DNA of 64,000 nt, taken from NCBI GenBank assembly GCA_965215355.1, contig CBDCDJ010000007.1, positions 3,472,001 to 3,536,000 of the forward strand. The letters run 5' to 3'. The notes below the pieces were generated by a model, which was given only the letters and a program-made list of their open reading frames with translations, did not search any database and was not told the origin of the DNA. Each line of letters opens with the position of its first letter. The first letter of the stretch is position 1. Position numbers and translations under genes: made by a program. Shown here in pieces: positions 43,424 through 53,018 of this stretch. Origin of the DNA: CBDCDJ01 sp965215355. Its GTDB lineage: Bacteria; Deinococcota; Deinococci; Deinococcales; Trueperaceae.

Positions 43424-44392
43424 TTGGGACCGTATGTCATCCGCCGCATCCTGCAGCTGATCCCGACCCTGTTTCTACTCACTGTGCTTGCGTTCGGCTT
43501 TATTAGCTTGGCTCCGGGGGACGTTGTCTACGCCCTCGTAGACCCCGCAGTAGCCGCCAAACTGGGGCCCGAGGGCATCGCCAGACAGCGCGAGGCGCTC
43601 GGGCTCGACAAGCCCATCGTCGTCCAGTACGCCGTCTGGCTGAGCAACGCCCTCCAGGGCGACTTGGGTTACTCTTTTTTAAGGAAGCGGCCCGTCTCCG
43701 AAATGCTCGGTGAACGGCTTTTGGCTACAGCCAGGCTCGGGCTGGCGGCTCTTTTTCTCGCCGTCGTCGTCGGTGTGGGTGCGGGCATCGTCTCGGCCCT
43801 AAAGCAGTACTCTCCTTTCGACCACACCGTGTCTGTACTAAGTTTCGCGGCTTACTCACTGCCGAACTTTTTCTTGGGTCTGCTGGCGATTTACGTTTTT
43901 TCCGTTCAGCTCAAGTGGCTACCCTCGGCGGGTGCTTTCACGCCGGGTGCACCTTTTTCGATGACCGACTACGCGCGCCATATGATTTTGCCCGCGTCGG
44001 TACTCGCCGTGCAATTTATCGGCATCTACGCGCGCCAGACGCGCTCGGCGATGCTCGAGGTGGGCCGCGCAGACCACGTGAGAACGGCGCGTTCCAAGGG
44101 TTTAAAACCACAATCGGTGGTTATGAAGCACACGCTTCGTAACGCCCTCATTCCCGTTATCACCGTGATCGGCCTCAACCTGCCCCTGCTGATTACGGGT
44201 GCCATCGTCACAGAAATTGTGTTTTCCTGGCCGGGCATCGGCAGCCTTACGGTGGATGCCATTTACGGCCGCGACTATCCTGTGGTCATGGGCGTCGTGG
44301 TGATCATAGGCGTGACCGTCATGGCTGCTAACCTCTTGGTCGACCTCTGTTACGGGCTTGTAGACCCGCGCATCCGCTACGGAGAAGGATAA
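43424..44392 (+). CDS. ABC transporter permease, DppB type (system 1)
   Basis: 322 residues, six hydrophobic helices. N-terminus YVIRRILQLIPTLFLLTVLA is typical of DppB/OppB, the conserved ALGLDKPIVVQYAVWL follows, and the ATPase-contact (EAA) loop is VRTARSKGLKPQSVVMKHTL. The start is a TTG with GAGAGGA upstream; no in-frame ATG fits. It forms the channel with the next gene. No ATPase gene is linked to it in this window. Confidence 0.88.
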   Translation: MGPYVIRRILQLIPTLFLLTVLAFGFISLAPGDVVYALVDPAVAAKLGPEGIARQREALGLDKPIVVQYAVWLSNALQGDLGYSFLRKRPVSEMLGERLLATARLGLAALFLAVVVGVGAGIVSALKQYSPFDHTVSVLSFAAYSLPNFFLGLLAIYVFSVQLKWLPSAGAFTPGAPFSMTDYARHMILPASVLAVQFIGIYARQTRSAMLEVGRADHVRTARSKGLKPQSVVMKHTLRNALIPVITVIGLNLPLLITGAIVTEIVFSWPGIGSLTVDAIYGRDYPVVMGVVVIIGVTVMAANLLVDLCYGLVDPRIRYGEG

Positions 44393-44437
44393 AGTGTTGG
44401 CTGTAAATACTCAGCATGATGACCGCGGAGACTGCCG

Positions 44438-45358
44438 GTGAGTTCGGAATCCCCTGTGTCTTTGTCACTGAAAGACGATTCAGCGGAAAAAGAGGCTGTT
44501 GCCACGCCTTCCGGGGGTACCTCGAACAGGCGCAGAGTCGTCAAGCGATTTTTACAAAATCGGTTGGCTGTTGTAGGAGGGATTGCCCTTTTGGTTGTTG
44601 TCCTAGCTGCTGTTTTTGCGCCTTGGATCGCGCAGCACGACCCGTACGCCGTAAACCTGAGAAACATCCGCCAACCCCCCAGTGCAGAGCTTTGGCTAGG
44701 CGGCGATCCAGCCGGCCGAGATGTATTTTCACGAGTCCTCTTTGCCGCTCGTGTTTCGCTATCCGTCGGTCTGTTATCGGTCATTCTCAATATCGTTATC
44801 GGTACCACGCTCGGCCTCCTCTCCGGCTACTACGGGGGATGGATCGACGCAGTCATCATGCGGCTGACCGACACAATTATGGCCCTCCCCGGACTGCTGT
44901 TGATCCTTATGTTCGTGGCGCTCCTGGGTCCGAGCTTGGTCAACATCATCCTTATCCTCGGCGTTATCCGCTGGGCGGGCATCGCGCGGCTGGTTCGCGG
45001 TCAGGTGTTGTCCGTCAAGGAGATGGATTTTGTCGCCGCCTCGAGGGCGGTGGGCGCGCCTGCGCAGCGCATCATGGTGCGCCACATCTTCCCCAACATC
45101 GTCGCCCCCGTGATCGTCGCCGCCAGTTTCGCAGTAGGGTCGGCCATCTTAGCGGAGGCGAGCCTGAGTTTTCTCGGTTTAGGCGTCAAACCGCCCACGC
45201 CGAGCTGGGGAGGGATGCTCAACGAGGCCCAGTCCATCACGATTCTTAAGGACATGCCCTGGTACTGGATTCCGCCGGGTCTCATGATTGCGATTACGGT
45301 GCTGAGCATCAACTTTGTCGGGGACGGTCTTCGGGACGCGCTTGACCCACAAGGTTAG
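44438..45358 (+). CDS. ABC transporter permease, DppC type (system 1)
   Basis: 306 residues with a cytoplasmic N-terminus of about 40 residues and six helices. Family motifs: LWLGGDPAGRDVFSRVLFAA, the EAA loop DFVAASRAVGAPAQRIMVRH, and the C-terminal LSFLGLGVKPPTPSWGGML. The start is GTG. It pairs with the DppB-like gene. The two energising ATPases must be encoded elsewhere or shared with another system. Confidence 0.88.
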   Translation: MSSESPVSLSLKDDSAEKEAVATPSGGTSNRRRVVKRFLQNRLAVVGGIALLVVVLAAVFAPWIAQHDPYAVNLRNIRQPPSAELWLGGDPAGRDVFSRVLFAARVSLSVGLLSVILNIVIGTTLGLLSGYYGGWIDAVIMRLTDTIMALPGLLLILMFVALLGPSLVNIILILGVIRWAGIARLVRGQVLSVKEMDFVAASRAVGAPAQRIMVRHIFPNIVAPVIVAASFAVGSAILAEASLSFLGLGVKPPTPSWGGMLNEAQSITILKDMPWYWIPPGLMIAITVLSINFVGDGLRDALDPQG

Positions 45359-45397
45359 AGCCTAACTGGGACGCCGCTTTGAGAGGAGTACCTGTTC

Positions 45398-46774
45398 GTG
45401 AAGAACGTCGTGTTTATCGTTGCCGATCAACTGAGGGCCGACGTCGCCTACCATGAAATTTATCCCTTCGTCCGCACCACCCAACTCGACCGCCTGCGCC
45501 GGGAGGGGGTGACGCTGAGGAGCGCGTTCTGTCAGTACCCTATTTGCGGCCCTTCACGCGCTTCGTTTCTAACCGGGCGCTATCCCCAACAGACCGGCGT
45601 TTTGGAAAACCGCTCGCTGCTCCCGCCCGAGGAGCGAACCCTGGGACACCACCTGCGGGACAACGGTTTCGAGGCGGTCGCTTTTGGCAAGACCCACGGC
45701 CAGAATCCGGGGTTTCGGCGCTTCCCGGAACCGCCGCTGCTCGAGAGTCTCGGCACTACGGACTGGGGCTGGTACACGGGCCAGTCGATGCTGGCTGGGG
45801 ATAGCGACCTGACTCTCGAGCGACAGCCGCTCATCGGTGTCTTCGGTGGTGCTGAAGACGAACACTACGATTTCAGGGTGGCGAACCAAATTGAAACCTT
45901 TCTTGCCAACCGGGATCACGACAGGCCCTTGGCGATGTTCGTCGGTTTCCACACTCCGCATCCGCCCCTGATCGTGCCCGCAGCGTTCGACGACCTTTAC
46001 CCGCCCGAGACCTTAAACCTCCTCGAGGTCGACGAGGAGACCGGCACCAAGCCGCCGATGCAGCAGCGCGTCGCGGAACCCTGGCTCGAGACGCCGGAGA
46101 GCGTGCGCAAGGAAATGGTTGCCGCTTACCTTGCACAGGTCACGCTCGTCGATACCTGCCTGGGTCGGGTGATGGCGAGTCTCGAAGGGCGGAACCTGTT
46201 GGAAAATACACTCGTTGTCTTTATTTCTGATCATGGTGAACAGCTCGGTGAACACAACATGATCGGCAAATTCCACAGCTTCTACGAGGGAAGCCTCCGC
46301 GTTCCCGCGGTGCTGCGTCTCCCCGGCGGCCGACATGCGGGCACTGAAGTAGATGCGCTGGTAGAACTCGTCGATCTGCTGCCGACGATCTACGACCTGC
46401 TCGGTATCGCAGTGCCTTGTGACGTAGCGGGCAAGAGTTTGCGGCCGACCCTCGAGGATCCGAACCACCATCACCGCGATTTCGTGTACGGTATGTTGCT
46501 CGACAGGACGGCCAGCGGCGTCGGTGACAGGGCGCTCGTCGAGGACGCGGTGCGGGGACAGATGGTGCGAAGCCGTAGGTACAAGCTTGCCGTCTACACC
46601 GATGGCTGGGGAGAACTTTACGATCTAAAAAGCGACCCGCGTGAGCATATCAACCGCTATGGAGACCCGGCGCTGCGCGATGTGAAGCTGGAACTGCTCG
46701 AGGCGCTGGTGCGACATTGGGGCCGCTACACCAGGACGCCGCCGCTATGGGGGTACAACCACTTTCCAGGCTAG
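45398..46774 (+). CDS. Sulfatase 1 (formylglycine-dependent)
   Basis: 458 residues of the alkaline-phosphatase-fold sulfatase family. The metal site opens with VVFIVADQLRADVAY, the maturation signature is CQYPICGPSRASFLTGR (about residues 48-64; Cys-Gly-Pro-Ser-Arg), and the second metal/sulfate site is VVFISDHGEQLGEHNM (about 270). The Cys must be converted to formylglycine by the FGE encoded in the divergent operon. There is no signal peptide (MKNVVFIVADQ), so it should act in the cytoplasm on imported sulfated sugars. GTG start with GAGAGGAG upstream. Confidence 0.9.
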   Translation: MKNVVFIVADQLRADVAYHEIYPFVRTTQLDRLRREGVTLRSAFCQYPICGPSRASFLTGRYPQQTGVLENRSLLPPEERTLGHHLRDNGFEAVAFGKTHGQNPGFRRFPEPPLLESLGTTDWGWYTGQSMLAGDSDLTLERQPLIGVFGGAEDEHYDFRVANQIETFLANRDHDRPLAMFVGFHTPHPPLIVPAAFDDLYPPETLNLLEVDEETGTKPPMQQRVAEPWLETPESVRKEMVAAYLAQVTLVDTCLGRVMASLEGRNLLENTLVVFISDHGEQLGEHNMIGKFHSFYEGSLRVPAVLRLPGGRHAGTEVDALVELVDLLPTIYDLLGIAVPCDVAGKSLRPTLEDPNHHHRDFVYGMLLDRTASGVGDRALVEDAVRGQMVRSRRYKLAVYTDGWGELYDLKSDPREHINRYGDPALRDVKLELLEALVRHWGRYTRTPPLWGYNHFPG

Positions 46775-46814
46775 CGAGGTTGTCACAAGCTTACTTGTGG
46801 CAAGGAGAAACTTT

Positions 46815-48266
46815 ATGAGCGATAACCCCAATATCCTCGTCTTTCTAGCGGACGAACACTCTCCTTTGACGCTGGGGTGCTACGGGAACGAGACTGTCCA
46901 GACGCCTGTGATGGACCAGTTAGCGGCGGAGGGCGTGACGTTTGACACGGCTTACTGTCAGTCGCCGGTGTGCGTTCCCTCGAGGCTCTCTTTCTTGAGC
47001 GGCCTCTACCCCTGGCGCATCGGCGCCTGGAACCTCCTGTCGCCGCCGCCGACGCACCGGACGAGTCTGCCCGGCTACTTGAGAGACCACGGCTACTACA
47101 CTGCCACGGTGGGCAAGATGCACTTCGTAGGCGAGGAGCAGCACTGGGGCTTCGACTACCGCCCCTACGGCGACTTTTTGGGCGGCGCGCATCAGCCCGA
47201 CCCCATCGACCTCGCGCCCAAGCTCACGCTACAACCCGCCGGTCCCGCAGACATTCCCGAAGAGGAGATGCAGGAAGCAATCGTCAACCGGCTATCTATT
47301 GACTTTCTGCGAAACTATGACCGCGCCGAGCCGTTCTGTCTGTGGGTCTCCTACAACCGCCCGCACTTTCCCCTGCGACCTCCCGAGCGCTACTGGAACA
47401 TGTACTACCCCGAGTTCGCCGACCTCCCGAATTTGGGACCGAACTTTCCCGACAGGCTTCACCCGTGGATGCAGCGTTTGCGGAGATTCTTCGGCGTCGA
47501 TACTTGGACGGAGGAGGAGACGCGGCGCGCGCGGGCGGCCTACTACGGCTGTGTCACCTTCATCGACGACAAGGTAGGCGAGGTGCTGCGGGCGGTGGAC
47601 GACCTGGGCTTGCGCGAGGACACCGTCATCGTTTACCTCTCCGACCACGGCGAGATGAACGGCGAGCACGGTTTGTGGAAGAAGAACAACTTTTATGAAC
47701 CATCTGTGCGCGTGCCGCTCATCATCAGCTACCCTAAACGTTTGCCCCAGGGAAGGCGCGTGGGTGAGGTTGTGGAGCTGCTGGACCTCTACCCGACCTT
47801 TGCCGAGCTCGCCGGAGCGCCGGTGCCGGAGGGGTTGGACGGCTCGAGCCTCCTACCCCTCATGCTGCAAGGCAGCAACGAAGGCCGCAAGGGGTACGCC
47901 GTTTCAGAACACTACGCGCACGGCGTGCCGGGGCCGATGCGGATGATGCGGCGCGGCGACTGGAAGTACATTCTTTATTTAGACGCCAGGCCGAGCCTCT
48001 TCAACCTCAAGGAAGACCCAAGCGAGTTTTACGACCGAATCGACGAACCCGGTGAGGCGCAGCGGGTGGCCGAGGCGTGCGAGCGGCTGCTGCGCGAAGA
48101 CTGGGACGAGGCGCTCGTAAGGGAAAATTTCATGCACGTGCCCGACGCTGGGGCCTGGCGGAGCCCGCGGCAAAAATACACGCCCAACCAGTACCTGACG
48201 CCGGAGGGAGACTACGTCGACGCGGAAACGTTTTACGGTGATGTGTACCTGAAAGCTGAAGCGTAA
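46815..48266 (+). CDS. Sulfatase 2 (formylglycine-dependent)
   Basis: 483 residues. NILVFLADEHSPLTLGCYGN opens the metal site, the signature is CQSPVCVPSRLSFLSGLYP (Cys-Val-Pro-Ser-Arg), and VIVYLSDHGEMNGEHGLW is the second site. It is longer than sulfatase 1 and resembles choline-sulfatase/iduronate-sulfatase-like members; the substrate is not predictable. No signal peptide. AAGGAG precedes ATG 46815; an upstream in-frame start would include the ribosome site. A small hairpin CACAAG-ctta-CTTGTG (46783-46798) lies just before the ribosome site. Confidence 0.9.
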   Translation: MSDNPNILVFLADEHSPLTLGCYGNETVQTPVMDQLAAEGVTFDTAYCQSPVCVPSRLSFLSGLYPWRIGAWNLLSPPPTHRTSLPGYLRDHGYYTATVGKMHFVGEEQHWGFDYRPYGDFLGGAHQPDPIDLAPKLTLQPAGPADIPEEEMQEAIVNRLSIDFLRNYDRAEPFCLWVSYNRPHFPLRPPERYWNMYYPEFADLPNLGPNFPDRLHPWMQRLRRFFGVDTWTEEETRRARAAYYGCVTFIDDKVGEVLRAVDDLGLREDTVIVYLSDHGEMNGEHGLWKKNNFYEPSVRVPLIISYPKRLPQGRRVGEVVELLDLYPTFAELAGAPVPEGLDGSSLLPLMLQGSNEGRKGYAVSEHYAHGVPGPMRMMRRGDWKYILYLDARPSLFNLKEDPSEFYDRIDEPGEAQRVAEACERLLREDWDEALVRENFMHVPDAGAWRSPRQKYTPNQYLTPEGDYVDAETFYGDVYLKAEA

Positions 48267-48392
48267 AGCTTTGCTTCCACACATGTCGCTCGAGGGGTGT
48301 CGAGACTCGAATATCTTTGATTTAGACTCGAGCCGTAACAGAATATCCGACCTCTGCTTGTGGTAATCCATAGCCCGGAAAGGACGAAGCCG

Positions 48393-49859
48393 TTGAAACG
48401 ACCCAACCTCCTACTCTTCATTCCCGACGAGTGGCGGGGCGACGTGCTCGGGCACGTCGGCAATCCCGCCGCCGTCACGCCGAACCTCGACAAGCTCGTC
48501 GAAGAAGACGCCGTCTCCTTTGCGAACACCTTCTGTCAGCACCCCATCTGCTGCCCGAGCCGCACCTCGTTCATGACCGGCTGGTACCCGCACACGCGCG
48601 GCCACCGCAACATGTTCTATCTTTTGCAGCCCGACGAGCCGATGCTTCTCAAGACGCTCAAGGAGGCAGGCTACTTCGTCTGGTGGGCGGGCAAGAACGA
48701 CGTGGTCGCAGCCCAACACGGTTTCGACGCCTACTGCGACGTGCGCTACACTCCCACGGAACCGGTCTCGCCCGCGCTTCCGCAGCGGCTGCATGAGCGT
48801 CAGGGCAAGCTCGGAAGCAGCAGCTACTACGCCACGTACTACGGCAAAATTGACCTCGCTTATAAGGAAAGCCATTACCACGACCTGGATTGGGCGTGTA
48901 TCGAAGGCGCAGTCGAACAGATTCGCGATGCGCCGGAGAACCGTCCTTGGTGCCTCTACATCAACTTGCGTTTACCGCACCCACCTTATGGGGTCGAAGA
49001 GCCCTGGTTCAGCATGATTGACCGAAGCAAGCTTCCAGAGCGCGCTCCGCAGCCGGAGGGGTGGCGCGGAAAGCCTGGCATGAATCGTGAAATGGCGCGC
49101 ATTCGGGCGATGGACGACTGGAGCGAGGCGCAGTGGCGGGAGCTGCAAGCGACGTACTACGGCATGTGCGCCCGCGTCGACCATCAGTTCGGCCTCGTGC
49201 TCGATGCCCTGAGAGAAACGGGGCAGTACGATGACACCGCCGTGTTTTTCTTCTCCGACCACGGCGACTTTGCGGGCGACTACGACATGGTTTCGAAAAA
49301 CTGGAACACGTTTGAAGACTGTTTGACGCGTGTACCGCTCGTTATCAAGCCTCCGGCCTCGACGCCCGCCGTCAACCGGGTGAGTGACGCTTTGGTTGAA
49401 CTGGTTGATTTGCCCGCCACGGTCGCGGAGGTCGCTGGACTAACCTTGAATCACACACACTTCGGAACGTCTCTGATGCCCCTGGTGACGGAGCCGAACG
49501 ATACCCACCGCGACGCGGTGTTTTGCGAAGGAGGCGCACTACGTCAAGAGTATTCTCAAGTTACGCTTGCTGCCAGCAAGAACGTGCCTGAGAACCAAGC
49601 CTATCCCCGCTTCAGCATCTTGCAGAGCGGCGGGCCGGAGCACGGGCGGGCGGCGATGTGCCGCACGCACGACTTCAAATATGTGTACCGGCTCGAGGAG
49701 GAAGACGAGTTGTACGACCTGCGCGACGACCCGCAGGAGGTAAATAACTGTATTGGTGCCCCCGAGTTGAGAGACATCCTCTTGGAGATGAAAGCGCGGA
49801 TGCTCGAGTGGTTTGTGCGAACAAGCGACGTAATCATGGATAAACATGACCAGCGCTGA
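48393..49859 (+). CDS. Sulfatase 3 (formylglycine-dependent)
   Basis: 488 residues from a TTG with AAAGGA spaced 8 nt; a GTG 33 nt upstream is possible but would cover that ribosome site. PNLLLFIPDEWRGDVLGHVG opens the fold; the signature is CQHPICCPSRTSFMTGWYP (Cys-Cys-Pro-Ser-Arg, so a second cysteine sits at the x position). The second metal site is AVFFFSDHGDFAGDYDMVSK. No signal peptide. It ends the rightward operon; the 126-bp gap before it could hold an extra promoter (TTGATT then GAATAT, 18 bp apart). Confidence 0.9.
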   Translation: MKRPNLLLFIPDEWRGDVLGHVGNPAAVTPNLDKLVEEDAVSFANTFCQHPICCPSRTSFMTGWYPHTRGHRNMFYLLQPDEPMLLKTLKEAGYFVWWAGKNDVVAAQHGFDAYCDVRYTPTEPVSPALPQRLHERQGKLGSSSYYATYYGKIDLAYKESHYHDLDWACIEGAVEQIRDAPENRPWCLYINLRLPHPPYGVEEPWFSMIDRSKLPERAPQPEGWRGKPGMNREMARIRAMDDWSEAQWRELQATYYGMCARVDHQFGLVLDALRETGQYDDTAVFFFSDHGDFAGDYDMVSKNWNTFEDCLTRVPLVIKPPASTPAVNRVSDALVELVDLPATVAEVAGLTLNHTHFGTSLMPLVTEPNDTHRDAVFCEGGALRQEYSQVTLAASKNVPENQAYPRFSILQSGGPEHGRAAMCRTHDFKYVYRLEEEDELYDLRDDPQEVNNCIGAPELRDILLEMKARMLEWFVRTSDVIMDKHDQR

Positions 49860-50052
49860 AGTTTAGGCGTGCTCGTTGAGAGGCGAACTGACAATTCTAA
49901 ATGCGGCAGCACCGCCTGCAATAAACGAGGCGGCCTTGTGTTCGTCCCCCTGTTGAGAGAAAGACAACTTCGTTGCACGGGACTTTTAGAGCCTGGAGAT
50001 AGGCCGGGCCTCCTTTGGTTGGCGGCACTCGCACATCATGAGCCGTGTGGAC
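49860..50052. other. Convergent intergenic region
   Basis: 193 bp between the rightward sulfatase operon and the leftward block. Only a weak hairpin (GCGG-cagca-CCGC) is seen; no gene is supported. Confidence 0.35.
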
Positions 50053-50784
50053 TCATGGCAGACGGTTGCTCGCGACCTGTTGACGCAATTCCTCAACGCG
50101 AGCATCGGTTTCCGCCAGCGCCTTTTTAAAGTCAGCCACGCTCACGTCTTTACGGCGCAACAGCTCGAGCGTAATCTTTTCCGCCGCCATCCACTCCGCA
50201 CACGCGTCGGCGACTTCGTCGGCAAGGTCTTTTGGAATGGTGGTGACACCGTTTAAGTCTGCATGTAGCAGGTCGTCGGGGTACACCGTTATGCCTCCGA
50301 CGTGAACCGGGCCGTGAATGTGCAAAGTGTGCGCGTAACCGTGGGAGCAGATGGTGCCGTTCGTGAAAACCGGAAAGTCCAGCGCTTCCACCTGTTCCAG
50401 GTCACGACCCGCGCCGCTGGTCACGAGGCCGACCGCGCCGAACGCGTTGTAGGCGCTGCACATCACCTCACCAAAGGTGGCGGAGGCGGGCGGGTCGTCT
50501 AAATCCTGAAAGACGACCAAGGGCGGACCCGACAGCTCCTCAAAGCGCTCGAGCTGACTCGTCAGTCCGGCGTAGACGTCGCCGCCGCGAGGGGGAGCGG
50601 CAGACCGGAAGGTCGCTGTGGCTGCAAAGCCGACCACAGGGGGCATCTTGGGAAAGCAGGCCTGGATGCGGGCGTCCATGTAGCCCTGAGACCGAGGGCG
50701 CACCCCGAACAGTTCGATAACGTTGCACACCGTGGGCGAGTCAAAAGTTTTGAGTTTCTCGAGCGTTTGCCGACTGATTTTCAT
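50053..50784 (-). CDS. RraA-family aldolase (HMG/CHA aldolase-like)
   Basis: 243 residues. The family core is GAVGLVTSGAGRDLEQVEAL (about residue 115), corresponding to the conserved G-x-V-x-x-G-x-x-R-D substrate/metal site, and then VYPDDLLHADLNGVTTIPKD (about 165). RraA-fold enzymes include 4-hydroxy-4-methyl-2-oxoglutarate/4-carboxy-4-hydroxy-2-oxoadipate aldolases and oxaloacetate decarboxylases. In this island it could cleave a keto-acid intermediate or decarboxylate a product. ATG at 50784 has AGGAGG upstream. It is last in the block and 22 bp after the permease gene. Confidence 0.78.
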   Translation of the reverse strand: MKISRQTLEKLKTFDSPTVCNVIELFGVRPRSQGYMDARIQACFPKMPPVVGFAATATFRSAAPPRGGDVYAGLTSQLERFEELSGPPLVVFQDLDDPPASATFGEVMCSAYNAFGAVGLVTSGAGRDLEQVEALDFPVFTNGTICSHGYAHTLHIHGPVHVGGITVYPDDLLHADLNGVTTIPKDLADEVADACAEWMAAEKITLELLRRKDVSVADFKKALAETDARVEELRQQVASNRLP

Positions 50785-50808
50785 CACTTCCTCCTTTGGA
50801 AATACTTG

Positions 50809-51927
50809 CTAATAGCTCTTCGGGTCAATAGCGTCGCGGAGAGCGTCGCCGACAAAATTGAAGGATAGAACAGTTACGATGACGAACAGTCCCGGAATGA
50901 GCAGCCACGGGTTCTGAAGTAAGGTTTGAATACTCTGGGCCTCCGACAAAAGCGAGCCCCAGCTCACGGCGGGCGGCTGAATGCCGAGCCCCAGAAACGA
51001 GAGCGCCGTCTCAGCGAGAATCATCGAGGGAATGGCTAGGGTGGCGATGATGAGGATGTACGCCAGCGTGTTGGGAAAGATGTGCCTGACGATAATGCGA
51101 AGGTCCGAGGCCCCCAGCGCCTTGGCTGCCTGGACGTATTCGGCATCGCGCAGAGCCAGCGTTAGTCCGCGCACCTGCCTGGCGAGGTTGACCCACCTTA
51201 TCAGCGCGAGAATAATCGTCACGGCAAAGAAGACGCGAACGGGCGACCACTCGGGCGGCACGGCGGCGGCCAGCGCCATCCACAGCGGAATGGAGGGAAA
51301 CGACATCACGACCTCGACAAGGCGCTGCAAGGACGCGTCCACTATCCCGCCGTAATAACCGGAAGCGATGCCAATAAAAGACCCCAGCACCAGCATCAGG
51401 GTAACGCCGAACAGACCGATGGTCAGCGAGATGCGCGCGCCGAAGAGGACGCGGGAATAGAGGTCGCGTCCCAGCCGGTCTGTACCGAAAAGAAACAAGG
51501 CACCCTCCGTCACCCCGAAAAGGTGAATATCGGACGCTAGAAATCCGAACAGCTTGTAAGGCTCGCCGCGGACGAATATGCGTAAGTAGCGAATCGCTTC
51601 CGTGTCCGCCGCGAACGTTCGCTGAAAGGTAGTCACATCCAACTTGGGCTCGAGCCCGTAGACGAACGGTCTCCAGTGAAAGTTTCCCTTGGCGTCGACG
51701 AACTGCGGAACCTGGGGCGGGGCGTAGATGTACTTGGTGTGGCGTGTACCCTCTCCATACGGCGCAAAAAAAGGTGCAAACGCCGCCGTGACGTACAAAG
51801 CCGCAAGAACGAGCAGGCTAGCCAGCCCGACCCGGTGCCGGAAGAACTGGCGCAGCCTCACTTTCCACAGAGGAACTCGCTTTTCCTTCTCGGTACGAGG
51901 CACACGCATGTTCCGGGTCTTCAACAT
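50809..51927 (-). CDS. ABC transporter permease, DppC type (system 2)
   Basis: 372 residues, longer than usual because of an insert of about 70 residues between the first and second helices (YIYAPPQVPQFVDAKGNFHW and following). Such a periplasmic insert is seen in some oligosaccharide-importing family members. Motifs: FLFGTDRLGRDLYSRVLFGA, the EAA loop YVQAAKALGASDLRIIVRHI and LSFLGLGIQPPAVSWGSLL. It works with the DppB-like gene upstream. No ATPase gene is linked. Confidence 0.87.
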   Translation of the reverse strand: MLKTRNMRVPRTEKEKRVPLWKVRLRQFFRHRVGLASLLVLAALYVTAAFAPFFAPYGEGTRHTKYIYAPPQVPQFVDAKGNFHWRPFVYGLEPKLDVTTFQRTFAADTEAIRYLRIFVRGEPYKLFGFLASDIHLFGVTEGALFLFGTDRLGRDLYSRVLFGARISLTIGLFGVTLMLVLGSFIGIASGYYGGIVDASLQRLVEVVMSFPSIPLWMALAAAVPPEWSPVRVFFAVTIILALIRWVNLARQVRGLTLALRDAEYVQAAKALGASDLRIIVRHIFPNTLAYILIIATLAIPSMILAETALSFLGLGIQPPAVSWGSLLSEAQSIQTLLQNPWLLIPGLFVIVTVLSFNFVGDALRDAIDPKSY

Positions 51928-51966
51928 GGAGCTTGCCCCGAACGTAGACAGCTGTGACCGGCGTGT

Positions 51967-52953
51967 TCAGTCATAGCGAATCCTGGGGTCTACCGCGGCC
52001 AAGGCGATGTCGGCAAGCAAGTTGCCCAACACCAGGAGAACGGTCATAAACAAGATGACCGTACCGGCCAAAAACATATCCTGTGACAAAAGGGCTCGGT
52101 ACAGGAGAGGCCCCGCCGTCGGGAGGCCGAGCACGATGGCCGTTATCGTTTCGGACGACATCGTCTGCGGCAGTTGAACCCCTGCGATACTGATGAGGGG
52201 GTTGACGGCGACCCGAACGGAATGCTTCAGGACCACGCTCCTCTCTTTAAGGCCCTTCGCGCGCGCCGTTTTGATGTACTGCTGCTGCAGGATGTCGGCG
52301 AGGTTGCCGCGCATGATGCGCATGAGTTCGGCCGTGCCGGCCGTGCCGACGACCAAAACAGGTGCCCAGACATGCTTAAAAAAATCGATGACTTTGCCGA
52401 AACTCCAAGGGGCGTACTCGTAGACAGGGCTGAAAAGACCGCCGGTGTAGCTCGAGTTGAAGACGTAGACCATAGCGACCAGAAGAGCCAGTGCAAAGAG
52501 AAAGTTCGGCGTCGCCAACCCAAGAAAAGCTAAAAAGGAAGAGACGTTGTCTCCCCAACTGTAGCGGTGTGTCGCCGAATAGATGCCGATGGGGATGGCG
52601 ACAATCCAAGTAAAAAGAACGGTGAGCAGGGCGATGGCAAAGCTGAGCAGCAGCGGCTCGGCGACAATCTGGAGCACCGGGCGCTGGTACTCGAAAGAAA
52701 AGCCGAAGTTGCCTTGCAAGACGCCCTTCAGCCACAAAAAATACTGGACGTACAGGGGCTGGTCAAAACCGAAGGTCTGCCGCATCGACTCGACGTAACG
52801 AGTGGACGCGCCTCCGCCGGTGGCTGCCAGCTCCGCCTCGAGAATCGTCAGGTAATCGCCGGGAGGCAGCTGAATAATGGTAAAAACAGCGATCGAAATT
52901 AAAAAGAGCGTGGGAATAACGAGAAGCAGACGCTGAAAGATGAAGGTCGTCAT
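51967..52953 (-). CDS. ABC transporter permease, DppB type (system 2)
   Basis: 328 residues, six helices. N-terminus FIFQRLLLVIPTLFLISIAV, conserved QTFGFDQPLYVQYFLWL, and the EAA loop YIKTARAKGLKERSVVLKHS. AAAGGGA lies about 10 nt before the ATG. It follows the binding-protein gene after a strong stem-loop, the same arrangement as system 1. Confidence 0.88.
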   Translation of the reverse strand: MTTFIFQRLLLVIPTLFLISIAVFTIIQLPPGDYLTILEAELAATGGGASTRYVESMRQTFGFDQPLYVQYFLWLKGVLQGNFGFSFEYQRPVLQIVAEPLLLSFAIALLTVLFTWIVAIPIGIYSATHRYSWGDNVSSFLAFLGLATPNFLFALALLVAMVYVFNSSYTGGLFSPVYEYAPWSFGKVIDFFKHVWAPVLVVGTAGTAELMRIMRGNLADILQQQYIKTARAKGLKERSVVLKHSVRVAVNPLISIAGVQLPQTMSSETITAIVLGLPTAGPLLYRALLSQDMFLAGTVILFMTVLLVLGNLLADIALAAVDPRIRYD

Positions 52954-52983
52954 GTCACTGGCTCATCCCTTTCAAATGGGCTG

Positions 52984-53009
52984 GGGTTGGGGAGGAAACT
53001 CCCCAACCC
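52984..53009 (-). terminator. Intercistronic stem-loop after solute-binding protein 2
   Basis: Perfect 11-bp arms GGGTTGGGGAG (52984-52994) and CTCCCCAACCC (52999-53009) with a 4-nt loop, between the binding-protein stop and the permease start. It mirrors the hairpin in system 1. Confidence 0.65.
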
Positions 53010-53018
53010 TGATCAACA

